Below are positions 1 through 8,115 of a stretch of DNA of 64,000 nucleotides, one piece after another. The translations under genes and the position numbers were made by a program. This DNA is from Mycobacterium sp. EPa45 (GTDB lineage: Bacteria; Actinomycetota; Actinomycetes; Mycobacteriales; Mycobacteriaceae): contig NZ_CP011773.1 in NCBI RefSeq assembly GCF_001021385.1, forward strand, positions 1,302,001-1,366,000, read 5' to 3'. Position 1 is the first letter of the stretch, and every line of letters begins with the position of its first letter. The notes under the pieces are model-generated. The model searched no databases and was not told the DNA's origin. It worked only from the letters and a program-made list of their open reading frames with translations.

Positions 1-480
1 CTTGTTGACCACCACCAGGGTCGCCGCGCCGTAGCGGGCGGGTGCCACGCCGCCGCAGTCGACGGTGTCGAAGTGCCGAACCGCGTCGACCACATCCACG
101 ACACCGCCGTCACGAACTCCGGCGATCTCGCTGAAGCCGATGATGCGGGCCAGCGCCGCCGGATCAGCCAGACCGCTGGCTTCCACGACGATGGCATCCA
201 ATTGGAGCCTGGGGTCGGCCAGCCGAGCCAGAGCGGTGTCCAGCTGCCCGTCATCGGGAAGACAGCAGATGCAGCCGCCGGCGATGGACGCAGGCTCGTC
301 GATCTGGCCGCTGATCAGACCGGCGTCGACGTTGATCTCACCGAAGTCGTTGATTACCACCCCGATCCGGGCCTGTGGGGTGCGCAACACATGGTTGAGC
401 AAGGTCGTCTTTCCTGCACCGAGATGACCGGTGAGCGCAATCACCGGGATCGTTGCACTGCTGACAGGCCGGGACACCAC
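1..480 (-). CDS. CobW/P47K-family (G3E) GTPase, partial
   Basis: A P-loop GTPase of the COG0523/CobW group, thought to act as a metal (often zinc) chaperone or cofactor-insertion protein. The 3' part of the gene lies beyond the left edge. Reading from a GTG at 480, the protein has a Walker A motif GHLGAGKTT (residues 18-26), the phrase VVINDFGEINVD, and the family's metal-binding GGCICC motif with Cys70, Cys72 and Cys73. The end of the visible part reads LVVVNK, the start of the guanine-specificity NKxD motif. The start is uncertain: the frame stays open upstream of 480 and I see no clear Shine-Dalgarno site; GTG at 477 is equally possible. The metal cannot be told from the sequence. Confidence 0.85.
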   Translation of the reverse strand, partial: MVSRPVSSATIPVIALTGHLGAGKTTLLNHVLRTPQARIGVVINDFGEINVDAGLISGQIDEPASIAGGCICCLPDDGQLDTALARLADPRLQLDAIVVEASGLADPAALARIIGFSEIAGVRDGGVVDVVDAVRHFDTVDCGGVAPARYGAATLVVVNK

Positions 481-808
481 CTGGAGATGGTGCCATAACT
501 CGCAACCGGGGACGCGACGCGCCGCACGCAGTTTGCTGAAAGCTGTGCAATCGCGCGTCGCAACCCACGAAGACCGAGGCCACTGAACCGGCGATTCAGC
601 AATCCGCAGCACGTTGTCCAGCCGGTTTGACGACCCAAACATTGCTACCCGAAACACCCTCATAGACAGTGGCTAACTCGTTGCACGCGGGCTACAGTGC
701 CTACGGCAATCGCATCTTCCCGGCCTGTCGCGCGTCGAACACGTACAGCGCCGTCGGATCATTCGCGCCACGACCGGTTCGATTCGTTTGCTGTGCAGGG
801 AATCAGTC
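481..808. other. intergenic region, no gene recognised
   Basis: This 328-bp stretch separates the divergently transcribed CobW-type GTPase and GH2 genes, so it should hold promoters for both. Short reading frames on either strand lack protein-like composition or a ribosome binding site. No clear -35/-10 pair, Zur-type operator or hairpin was recognised by eye. Confidence 0.4.
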
Positions 809-2824
809 GTGCGCGGCGCCGCGTGGGCCGCAATGAGATCTAGCTCGGGGGGAACAATCTTCACAGATCGCTCGGCGCCGGCGTCTGGTGGACGTCGCCG
901 CCACTCCCGTGTGTGGGCCGGCCGCGGTGCGCTGGTCGCCTTGGCCCTTCTGGTTTTCGCGATGGTCGGAAGCCCCTCGGCGAACGCCGTCGTGATGTGG
1001 CATCCGAAGGCTGCGCCGCTACCGACCCCGTGGACCAAGCTGGTCGGACCCGACAACGCGCTGCCCGACTACCCCCGCCCACAGATGGCGCGCTCCGCGT
1101 GGCTCAACCTCAATGGCGTGTGGAGCTACATGGGCCGGTCGGGCGCAACGGTGTTGCCCGCGCCTCCGGCGCCGAACGCCTACCGTGAGCAGATCCTCGT
1201 CCCGTATCCCGTCGAGTCGGCCCTCTCCGGCATCCAGCGTCACGACGACGAGATGTGGTACCGCAAGGTGGTCAAGCTACCGAGTAATTGGGTGGGACAA
1301 CATGTGCTGCTGCACTTCGGTGCGGTGGATCAGATCGCGACGATCTGGGTGAACGACCAAGAGGTGGCCCACCACGAAGGCGGCTACACCGAATTCAGCG
1401 CCGACATCACCAAAGCGCTGCGGTGGCCAGGGCCCCAGGAGATCACGGTGCGCGTCCAAGACCGCAACGACGCCAACCCTTTTCCGATCGGTAAACAGCG
1501 CAACCGAGCGAAGGGGCTGTTCTACACCGGCGCGTCAGGTATCTGGCAGACGGTCTGGGCCGAGCCCGTGCACGCCACCTACATCAACAAGGTGGACATC
1601 AGCACGGATCTGACCAGCCTGACCGTGACACCGCGGATCGCCGGGACGAGAGGCCAGCGCGCCGTAGTGTTCGCCGTCGAGCCCAACGGTGGCCGGGTGG
1701 TCGCAGTCGGCTCCGCCGGTGCGGGCGACACGATTCGACTGCCGGTCCGCAATCCGCATGTGTGGACACCCGACGATCCGTACCTGTACGACCTGAAGGT
1801 CGCGCTGCTGGACCCTTCGGGCAAGGTCGTGGACACCGTCTCCAGCTACGCCGGGCTGCGGACGATCGGCACGATGCCCGACCCGCAGGGCAGACCGCGA
1901 ATCGCGTTGAACAACAGAATCACGTTCCTGCACGGCCCGCTGGACCAGGGTTACTGGCCGGACGGCATCTACACCGCACCCACCGACGACGCGCTGAAGT
2001 CGGACCTGGTGCGCATCAAGGATCTCGGCATGAACTTCGTGCGCAAGCACGGCAAAGTGGAGCCGGCACGCTGGTACTACTGGGCGGACAAGCTGGGATT
2101 GATGGTGTGGCAGGACATGCCGTCACTGGATGTGTCGCTGGACATTCCGGTCGGCCCGGCCCCCGAGCCGCCTCCCGCCGCGAAAGCCAACTTCGAAAAA
2201 GAGCTGCTGTCGATGATCGACCAGCTGCGCAGCGTTACCTCGATCGTCGGCTGGGTGCCGTTCAATGAGGGCTGGGGTGAGTTCGACACTGCCAGGATCG
2301 CCGGCGTCGTGAAGACCGCGGACCCGACCCGGATGGTGAACGCCAACAGCGGGGTGAACTGCTGCAAGTCACGTGGCGATACCCTGACCGGCGATGTGTA
2401 CGACGATCACACCTATGTCGGTCCCGGTGAGCCCCAAATTCACGACGACCTGATGAAGGCCCACTCGAAAGGCCCGGTCCCGGTGGACAATCGGGTGCGC
2501 GTCGACGGCGAATACGGCGGCCTGGGACTGGTACTCGATAAGAACCGCTGGCCGGGACGACCGGAAGCCTATGAAATGGCCGACAGCCCGGCACGGCTGA
2601 CCGATCGGTATGTCCAAGTCAGCCGCGCTCTGGAGGACATCGTCCGCAGGACCGGCTTGTCCGGCGCCATCTACACCCAGACCACCGATGTCGAGAACGA
2701 GGTCAACGGCTTCCTGAGCTACGACCGCTGGCAGATGAAGATGCCGGTTCCCATTGTCGCCGAACGCAACCGCGCGGTCATCGCCGCCGGTACACCGGGG
2801 ATGGCGCCGCAAGATCGCCGGTGA
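809..2824 (+). CDS. secreted glycoside hydrolase family 2 protein
   Basis: A GH2-type beta-glycosidase (beta-galactosidase/beta-glucuronidase superfamily) that appears to be exported. After an Arg-rich N-terminus there is a hydrophobic stretch GALVALALLVFAMVG followed by a signal-peptidase-like site at SANA. Then come a jelly-roll sugar-binding domain (about residues 60-190), an Ig-like domain (about 200-310) and a TIM barrel. The barrel carries the family acid/base in VPFNEGWGEF (Glu about 487) and a nucleophile candidate in VDGEYGG (Glu about 568). Start choice: GTG at 809 has AGGGA about 8 nt upstream; TTG 788 and ATG 833 are alternatives. The substrate is unknown; cell-wall arabinogalactan or environmental glycans are possible. 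Few mycobacterial GH2 proteins are characterised. Confidence 0.85.
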   Translation: MRGAAWAAMRSSSGGTIFTDRSAPASGGRRRHSRVWAGRGALVALALLVFAMVGSPSANAVVMWHPKAAPLPTPWTKLVGPDNALPDYPRPQMARSAWLNLNGVWSYMGRSGATVLPAPPAPNAYREQILVPYPVESALSGIQRHDDEMWYRKVVKLPSNWVGQHVLLHFGAVDQIATIWVNDQEVAHHEGGYTEFSADITKALRWPGPQEITVRVQDRNDANPFPIGKQRNRAKGLFYTGASGIWQTVWAEPVHATYINKVDISTDLTSLTVTPRIAGTRGQRAVVFAVEPNGGRVVAVGSAGAGDTIRLPVRNPHVWTPDDPYLYDLKVALLDPSGKVVDTVSSYAGLRTIGTMPDPQGRPRIALNNRITFLHGPLDQGYWPDGIYTAPTDDALKSDLVRIKDLGMNFVRKHGKVEPARWYYWADKLGLMVWQDMPSLDVSLDIPVGPAPEPPPAAKANFEKELLSMIDQLRSVTSIVGWVPFNEGWGEFDTARIAGVVKTADPTRMVNANSGVNCCKSRGDTLTGDVYDDHTYVGPGEPQIHDDLMKAHSKGPVPVDNRVRVDGEYGGLGLVLDKNRWPGRPEAYEMADSPARLTDRYVQVSRALEDIVRRTGLSGAIYTQTTDVENEVNGFLSYDRWQMKMPVPIVAERNRAVIAAGTPGMAPQDRR

Positions 2825-2903
2825 CGTCGAACGGTCCCGGTTACGGCCCGGTGTGGTCTAACGTGGTGCGATTACTGGACTCTGCGGAACGGGGGGTGTG
2901 TCG

Positions 2904-3239
2904 ATGACGAATCGACCCTGCTTCGGAATGGCTGCCGGCGTTGCCGCCGTGCTGATCGCCGGTGCGACGGGCACTGCGCATGCCGCACCGCCGCCGCCGG
3001 CCCCGGATCAGGCGAGCGCCGAATGGACCATCACCGACGGCTATTTCGTCAAACAGATCGGATGCACGCCCGAGACTCCGGGCGATCCGCGATCCATCAC
3101 GTGGGATCCGCCCGGCTTCATCCCCGGAGTCGGTGGGCAGGGCATGATCAACGACGCCAATTCCGCGCTGGGCGGCCATTTCTCGGCGTGGTGGAACCCG
3201 GCGCCCGGCTTCTGGGATGTTCAGTACGAATTCTGCTGA
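2904..3239 (+). CDS. small secreted protein of unknown function
   Basis: About 111 residues with a typical Sec signal peptide (hydrophobic GMAAGVAAVLIAGATG, then a cleavage site at AHA/APP). The mature part is about 80 residues, rich in Gly, Pro and Trp, with two cysteines (in IGCTPE and the last residue) that could form one disulfide. I chose ATG 2904 because the G-run at 2891-2896 is at a suitable distance; GTG 2898 is an alternative. It resembles the many short exported mycobacterial proteins of unknown role. No domain is recognised. Confidence 0.75.
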   Translation: MTNRPCFGMAAGVAAVLIAGATGTAHAAPPPPAPDQASAEWTITDGYFVKQIGCTPETPGDPRSITWDPPGFIPGVGGQGMINDANSALGGHFSAWWNPAPGFWDVQYEFC

Positions 3240-3274
3240 GCCAGTAGCCGATCGGTCCGGATGCCCGCGTCCCG

Positions 3275-3547
3275 CTATTGGTCGCGCGAGGCCAGGCCGG
3301 CGGGGGCGTGCCCGATCGCCCGATGGATGGCATCGGCCAGTGCAAGCGCGCTCTCCTCGGTCAATTCCAGCGCCACCCGAGCCGCGGGCCCCAGCGCCGG
3401 ATTGAGCACATCGATGTTCACGGTGTGGGTGTACGGCGCATGCACGGGGTGGTCGACGTAGACCGTGGCCCGGTCGGCGCCGAACCACCCAGTGGCGCCC
3501 TTGCCGCTGCCCTCGATGACCACACGTTCGGTGAGATAGGTGCACAT
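3275..3547 (-). CDS. DUF6295-type small protein
   Basis: A 90-residue cytoplasmic protein with the pattern I associate with DUF6295: it begins MCTYLTE, has GSGKGATGWF, the HPVHAPYTHT segment, NIDVLNPALGP and a closing helix rich in Ala/Glu. No catalytic motif or signal peptide is seen and no function is known to me. It lies 12 bp before the start-distal end of the neighbouring dienelactone-hydrolase-like gene, is transcribed in the same direction as it, and could be its co-transcribed upstream... partner only if read-through from 4315 occurs, since that gene is upstream on this strand. Confidence 0.75.
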   Translation of the reverse strand: MCTYLTERVVIEGSGKGATGWFGADRATVYVDHPVHAPYTHTVNIDVLNPALGPAARVALELTEESALALADAIHRAIGHAPAGLASRDQ

Positions 3548-3559
3548 GGGTTGGCGGAC

Positions 3560-4315
3560 CTAGCCTTTCAAGTGGGTCGCAAAGAACTCGTCGATGTGCC
3601 GCCAGCCGTCCACGGCGGCCTCGACGCGATACGCGGGCCGGTCGACGGAGAAGAACGAATGGCCCGCGCCCGCATAGCTGTGGAACTCGTGCGGCTTGCC
3701 CAGTCGCGTCAGCTCCGTGCCGAGGGTGGCCACCGCCTCAGGCGTCGGGAACCTGTCCTCGGCCCCGAACAGCCCCAGCATCGGGGCACTCAGGTTCGGC
3801 GCCAAGTCGAGGATCGGCTTCATCGTCTTCGGCATCCCCTCGGGCGGATCCTCGACGATGAACGCGCCGTAACAATTCACCGCGGCATCGAACGGCAACG
3901 AGCATGCCGCCAGAAACGCGTGACGCCCACCCGAGCAGTGACCGATCACGCCGAACTTCCCATTCGCCCCCGGCAACCCGCCGAGGTGGGTGACCGCACC
4001 GGCGACGTCGCCGACGAGTCGCTCGTCAGGCACACCGCCGGCGGCCCGGGAGGCCGCGGCGGCATCGTCGGGATCGGCGCCGGGCGCTTCCCGTGAATAC
4101 AAATTGGGGCAGACCACGTGATAGCCGCTGACGGCCAGCCGTCTCACGAACTCCTTGGTCTCGCGGTCGTAGCCGGGCATGTGGTGAATCCACACGATTC
4201 CGCCCCTGGACCCGGTGGTCAACGGTCCGGCCCAGTACGCCTCGATCTCGTCACCGCCGCGTCCGCTGATCGTGATCGTCTCCGCACGGATCGCGTCGGA
4301 ACCCGCTCGTGTCAT
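3560..4315 (-). CDS. dienelactone hydrolase family protein
   Basis: An alpha/beta hydrolase of the dienelactone hydrolase (DLH) family, about 251 residues. The family uses a Cys-Asp-His triad, and all three are visible: Cys127 in GHCSGG, Asp in GAEDRF, His in AGAGHSFF. The N-terminal part carries the strand IVWIHHMPGY that usually supplies the oxyanion hole. The reading frame stays open far upstream, but ATG 4315 has AAGGAC at a good distance and gives a normal family length, so a longer fusion is rejected. DLH members hydrolyse lactones and esters in aromatic degradation; the actual substrate here is not known. Gene 3275-3547 follows 12 bp downstream, probably in the same transcript. Confidence 0.88.
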   Translation of the reverse strand: MTRAGSDAIRAETITISGRGGDEIEAYWAGPLTTGSRGGIVWIHHMPGYDRETKEFVRRLAVSGYHVVCPNLYSREAPGADPDDAAAASRAAGGVPDERLVGDVAGAVTHLGGLPGANGKFGVIGHCSGGRHAFLAACSLPFDAAVNCYGAFIVEDPPEGMPKTMKPILDLAPNLSAPMLGLFGAEDRFPTPEAVATLGTELTRLGKPHEFHSYAGAGHSFFSVDRPAYRVEAAVDGWRHIDEFFATHLKG

Positions 4316-4420
4316 GTACACCGTCCTTGTCTGACCACCGGCCGCGGCCGCTGCTGGATTACCCGCCCCGCCGCTCGTCATGATGGAAGGTGACGTGATC
4401 CACGGCAAGGGAGTCCCATC

Positions 4421-5203
4421 GTGAATACCGCATCCGGGCAGCCGGCGACTGACTATCCGCAACTGGCTGCGGTCCGCGGCAGGGTCGAACCGTCGCCCCG
4501 CCGGGTCCGCGGCTTCCTGGGCAGCGAGCTCGTCTTCGACACCACCGCGGCGCGGTATGTGTGGGAGGTCCCGTATTACCCGCAGTACTACGTTCCGCTG
4601 GCTGACGTGCGGATGGAGTTTCTGCGTGACGAGGACCATCCACAGCACGTGCAGTTCGGCCCCTCGCGCACGTTTGCCTTGGTCAGCGGCTCGCAGACGC
4701 ATGCGGCGGCGGCGCGGGTGTTCGACGAGGGGGAGGGCCCGGTCGCGGGCCTGGTGCGCTTCGAGTGGGCGGCGCTGAGCTGGTTCGAGGAGGACGAGCC
4801 GATCTATGGCCATCCCCGCAACCCGTACGCGCGGATCGATGCGCTGCGTTCCCATCGCCACGTCCGAGTCGAACTCGACGGTGTGGTGCTGGCGGACACC
4901 CACAGCCCGGTGCTCTTGTTCGAGACCGGTTTGCCGACAAGGTATTACATCGACCGCACTGATGTCGCGTTCGAGCACCTCGAGCCGTCGGACACCCAGA
5001 GTCTGTGCCCCTACAAGGGCGTGACGTCGGGGTACTGGTCGGTGCGGTCGGGCGATACGGTCCACGCCGATCTGGCCTGGACCTACAACACCCCGCTGCC
5101 TGCCGTCGCGCCGATCGCGAACATGGTGGCCTTCTACAACGAGAAGCTCGATATCAGCGTCGACGGGGTTCAGCTGCCGCGGGCGCACACTCACTTTTCG
5201 TAG
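4421..5203 (+). CDS. DUF427 tandem-domain protein
   Basis: A 260-residue cytoplasmic protein with two successive DUF427 domains: the first (about residues 25-130) includes FLGSELVFDTTAARYVWEVPYYPQYYVP, described here only by its key residues, and the second (about 140-250) includes VELDGVVLADT, LPTRYYIDRTDV and the CPYKG signature. DUF427 is widespread in actinobacteria; its function is not established. Start GTG 4421 is preceded by AAGGGAG at 4407-4413. It is divergent from the DLH gene (105-bp gap) and followed by the cyclic-di-GMP gene. No enzymatic residue can be named. Confidence 0.85.
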   Translation: MNTASGQPATDYPQLAAVRGRVEPSPRRVRGFLGSELVFDTTAARYVWEVPYYPQYYVPLADVRMEFLRDEDHPQHVQFGPSRTFALVSGSQTHAAAARVFDEGEGPVAGLVRFEWAALSWFEEDEPIYGHPRNPYARIDALRSHRHVRVELDGVVLADTHSPVLLFETGLPTRYYIDRTDVAFEHLEPSDTQSLCPYKGVTSGYWSVRSGDTVHADLAWTYNTPLPAVAPIANMVAFYNEKLDISVDGVQLPRAHTHFS

Positions 5204-5324
5204 GTTCGTGCGGTTGTCCGCTCTGGGAGATGGAGGGGGCTTACAATGACCAGCAAGGACCGGACCGCCAAGCCAGGACATGACTTGCCCTGTGGCGGTA
5301 CGGCGGGGGTCGCCGGAGGTGCAC

Positions 5325-6395
5325 ATGACTGCTGATCTAGCGAACGATGCCACCGACTACACACGTGGCATGGAACGGCTGCTGCAGGCCGTGCAAGAGC
5401 TGTCGTTGGCCCGCAGTCTCGACGATGTCCAGGCCATCGTGCGTACCTCCGCCCGTGAGTTGACCGGCTGCGACGGCGCCACCTTCGTGCTTCGGGACGA
5501 CGGATACTGCTACTACGCCGACGAAGATGCCATCGCGCCGTTGTGGAAGGGCAGCCGCTTCCCGATGGAGATTTGCGTCAGCGGCTGGGCGATGAACCAT
5601 CGCGAATCGGTGGTGATCCCGGACATCTACAACGACGAGCGCGTGCCGACCGAGGCCTACCGGCCGACGTTCGTGAAAAGCATGGTCATGGTCCCGATCC
5701 GCAAGGTCGACCCGATCGGGGCGATCGGGAACTACTGGGGCCAGCAGCACCAACCCACCGACCAGGAAGTTTTCCTCCTGCAGGCGCTGGCCGACTCGAC
5801 CTCGATTGCGATGGAGAACGTCGGGCTCTACTCCGAGCTGGAACAGCGGGTGCGCGATCGCACCTCCGAGCTGGAAAAGGCCAACGAGGAGATCCACAAG
5901 CTATCGATCACCGATGAGCTGACCGGGTTGAACAACCGACGCGGATTCTATCTGCGCACCGAGGCAGCGCTGCGGACCGCGCGCAGGCAGGGGACCAGCT
6001 GCCTGCTGGTGTTTCTGGACGTGGACGGTCTCAAAGCGGTCAACGACAAGCACGGACATGACATGGGCGACGGTCTGCTGGCCGATGTCGCCGCCGTGCT
6101 GCAAAAGAACCTGCGCCGGTCCGACGTGCTGGCCCGCGTCGGAGGCGACGAATTCTGCGCCTTCGTCGTTGAACCCGACTGCGACGCGACGCGGCTGCGC
6201 GAACGCATCTGCGAAGGATTCGACAGGTTCAACGACACCCACGACCGGCCGTACACACTGTCGGCCAGTATCGGTCTGGTCCAGGTGCCGGTGCACATGG
6301 CCGACAACGCCACCGTCGACGAACTGTTGGTCCGCGCCGACGAGCTGATGTACGAGGAGAAGAAGGGCAAGCCGGATTCGCGGCGCCCGGCCTGA
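5325..6395 (+). CDS. GAF-GGDEF diguanylate cyclase
   Basis: About 356 residues. An N-terminal GAF sensor domain (about residues 15-175) is joined through a short coiled coil (SELEQRVRDRTSELEKANEE region) to a GGDEF domain (about 190-350). The GGDEF active-site motif is intact at residues 273-277, and RRSD lies five residues before it, matching the RxxD inhibitory (I) site of product-inhibited diguanylate cyclases. The protein should therefore make cyclic di-GMP from two GTP, under control of a ligand or redox signal bound by GAF. Start ATG 5325 follows GGAGG; the in-frame ATG 5280 has no such site. No transmembrane segment is seen. Confidence 0.92.
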   Translation: MTADLANDATDYTRGMERLLQAVQELSLARSLDDVQAIVRTSARELTGCDGATFVLRDDGYCYYADEDAIAPLWKGSRFPMEICVSGWAMNHRESVVIPDIYNDERVPTEAYRPTFVKSMVMVPIRKVDPIGAIGNYWGQQHQPTDQEVFLLQALADSTSIAMENVGLYSELEQRVRDRTSELEKANEEIHKLSITDELTGLNNRRGFYLRTEAALRTARRQGTSCLLVFLDVDGLKAVNDKHGHDMGDGLLADVAAVLQKNLRRSDVLARVGGDEFCAFVVEPDCDATRLRERICEGFDRFNDTHDRPYTLSASIGLVQVPVHMADNATVDELLVRADELMYEEKKGKPDSRRPA

Positions 6396-6398
6396 TCC

Positions 6399-6821
6399 TC
6401 AGTCGTCGGTGACGGTCAGCTTCACGTCGATATTGCCGCGGGTGGCATTGGAGTACGGGCACACCTGGTGAGCCTTGTCGGCGAGCGCGACGGCCGTCTC
6501 GTGATCGACATTGGGCAGCACGACCTCTAGCTCGACCGCCAACACGAAGCCACCGGCATCATTGCTTCCGAGCGAAACCTTGGCTCCGACAGCCGAATCC
6601 GTGACGTCAGCCTTCTCCTGCCGGCCGACCAACCGCAGGGCGGAGTGATAGCAGGCCGCATATCCGACGGCGAACAGTTGCTCGGGGTTGGTCCCGGTGC
6701 CCGTGCCACCGAGTTCTTTTTGAATGCTCAGGTCGACATCCACTTTGCCGTCCGAGGTGCGGCCGTGGCCATCGCGGCCGTCGCCGGTGGCCAGTGCCTC
6801 AGCGGTGTACAGAACCTTCAT
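6399..6821 (-). CDS. ohr: organic hydroperoxide resistance protein Ohr
   Basis: A 140-residue OsmC/Ohr-family thiol peroxidase that reduces organic and fatty-acid hydroperoxides. The two catalytic cysteines are present, Cys57 in YAACYHSAL (peroxidatic) and Cys121 in QVCPYSNATRGN (resolving), with the Ohr-type N-terminal strand segment KVLYTAEALATG. ATG 6821 has AAGGG about 9 nt upstream; the longer frame to 6845 lacks one. The gene starts 20 bp after the ohrR stop on the same strand, so the two form an ohrR-ohr operon. The 3' end is 3 bp from that of the diguanylate cyclase gene. Confidence 0.95.
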   Translation of the reverse strand: MKVLYTAEALATGDGRDGHGRTSDGKVDVDLSIQKELGGTGTGTNPEQLFAVGYAACYHSALRLVGRQEKADVTDSAVGAKVSLGSNDAGGFVLAVELEVVLPNVDHETAVALADKAHQVCPYSNATRGNIDVKLTVTDD

Positions 6822-6841
6822 GTCGGAATCCCTTCGTGTTT

Positions 6842-7267
6842 TCACTGGTCGAGAGTCTCGGTCAGGCGCAGCACCGCGTCCCGCAACGTGACGATCTCGT
6901 CGAGCGTCATGTCCGAGGCTGACAGGAGTCGCTCCGGAACGCAGGAAGCCTTGGCTTGCAGGCGATCACCGGCTGGGGTGAGAACGATGTCGACCCGGCG
7001 CTCATCGTGTTGGCTGCGCTCTCTCGTCACATAGCCCACCGCCTCGAGCCGTTTGAGCAGAGGCGAGAGTGTGCCTGAATCAAGGTGTAACCGTTGGCAG
7101 AGTCGTCCGACGCTGGCGCGGCCTTCCTCCCACAACACCAGCAGGACCAGATACTGCGGGTAGGTGAGGCCGAGTTCGGCAAGCAACGGGCGGTATGCCG
7201 CCGTGACCGCGCGCGAGGCGGAATACAGCGCGAAGCACAGCTGGTCATCCAAGCGCGGGGCGGTCAC
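6842..7267 (-). CDS. ohrR: MarR-family peroxide sensor OhrR
   Basis: A MarR-type winged-helix repressor of about 141 residues. The redox-sensing cysteine typical of OhrR is present near the N-terminus (Cys11 in LDDQLCFALYSASRAVT), and the DNA-binding segment SGTLSPLLKRLEAVGYVTRERS with the wing DERRVDIVLT is clear. Family members release DNA when that cysteine is oxidised by organic peroxide, inducing ohr. I chose GTG 7267 (MTAPRLDD...) because it gives the usual N-terminus and leaves the palindromic operator (7277-7310) outside the coding region; the longer frame from TTG 7288 would overlap it. It heads an operon with ohr and probably represses itself. Confidence 0.93.
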   Translation of the reverse strand: MTAPRLDDQLCFALYSASRAVTAAYRPLLAELGLTYPQYLVLLVLWEEGRASVGRLCQRLHLDSGTLSPLLKRLEAVGYVTRERSQHDERRVDIVLTPAGDRLQAKASCVPERLLSASDMTLDEIVTLRDAVLRLTETLDQ

Positions 7268-7276
7268 GACCACAAC

Positions 7277-7310
7277 AATAGGGCACAACTAGATTGTGCA
7301 CAACCTATTT
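7277..7310. promoter_or_regulatory. candidate OhrR operator
   Basis: A nested inverted repeat just upstream of the ohrR start. Outer arms AATAGG (7277-7282) and CCTATT (7304-7309) enclose the perfect palindrome TTGTGCACAA (7294-7303) and a second GCACAAC half-site at 7283-7289. Being AT-rich, palindromic and directly before ohrR-ohr, it fits an OhrR binding site. The exact promoter elements were not assigned. Confidence 0.65.
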
Positions 7311-7341
7311 GATCGCTGCCCCTTTTCGCCGGGGCGGTCGG

Positions 7342-8115
7342 TCACAGCACCTTCGACAAGAAGTCTTGCAGCCGTTCGCTTTTCGGATTGCCGAATACCT
7401 CGTCGGGGGAATCGTCCTCCACGATGTTCCCGTCCGCCATGAACAGCACCCGCGACGACACCTCCCTGGCGAAGCCCATCTCATGGGTGACCACCACCAT
7501 CGTCATGCCGCCCTCGGCAAGATCACGCAGGACCGCAAGCACGTCACCGACCATTTCCGGGTCCAGTGCGCTGGTTGCCTCGTCGAACAGCATCACCGAC
7601 GGATCCATCGCCAGTGCACGTGCGATCGCCACGCGTTGCTTCTGCCCGCCCGACAACGTGGCGGGCTTCACGTTGGCCTTGTCGGCCAGACCCACCTGCG
7701 CAAGCAAATCCATTGCCTTCTTCTCGGCGGCGGCCTTGTCCATTTTCTTGGTGGTCACCGGCGCCAGCGTCACGTTCTGCAGCACCGTCATGTGCGGGAA
7801 GAGGTTGAAGTGCTGGAACACCATGCCGATGTGCTGACGGACCCTGTCCAAGTCCACCTTCCGGTCGGTGAGGTCGAAATCACCGACCACGACCTTCCCC
7901 GCGGTGATGTCCTCCAGCTTGTTCAGGCATCGCAGAAACGTCGATTTTCCCGACCCGGACGGGCCGATGACGCACACCACCTCGCCCTGTTTGATGTCGG
8001 TGGTGATGCCGTCGAGGACGACGAGTTCGCCGAACGACTTCTTCAGGCCGTCGATGTGGATCATGACGGTGCCGGCGGGCCCCGCCTCGGCGGACTCGGG
8101 AACGAGGCTGGTCAT
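7342..8115 (-). CDS. polar amino-acid ABC transporter ATP-binding protein (GlnQ type)
   Basis: The ATPase subunit of a polar amino-acid importer, about 257 residues. Walker [11 protein letters not shown]-loop [11 protein letters not shown], signature LSGGQKQR and Walker [15 protein letters not shown] are all intact, followed by the switch His in [10 protein letters not shown]. The start codon overlaps the stop of the upstream permease fusion in an ATGA (8112-8115), so translation is coupled. The sequence is closest to the GlnQ/ArtP/HisP group; glutamine, glutamate or arginine are likely cargoes. It is the last gene of a two-gene operon. Confidence 0.95.
   Translation of the reverse strand: MTSLVPESAEAGPAGTVMIHIDGLKKSFGELVVLDGITTDIKQGEVVCVIGPSGSGKSTFLRCLNKLEDITAGKVVVGDFDLTDRKVDLDRVRQHIGMVFQHFNLFPHMTVLQNVTLAPVTTKKMDKAAAEKKAMDLLAQVGLADKANVKPATLSGGQKQRVAIARALAMDPSVMLFDEATSALDPEMVGDVLAVLRDLAEGGMTMVVVTHEMGFAREVSSRVLFMADGNIVEDDSPDEVFGNPKSERLQDFLSKVL

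Noticed and set aside
3560..5353. One 597-residue minus-strand frame through the DLH and DUF427 genes
   Set aside because: Only the last 251 residues look like a protein; ATG 4315 has a ribosome site and the upstream part is antisense to DUF427.
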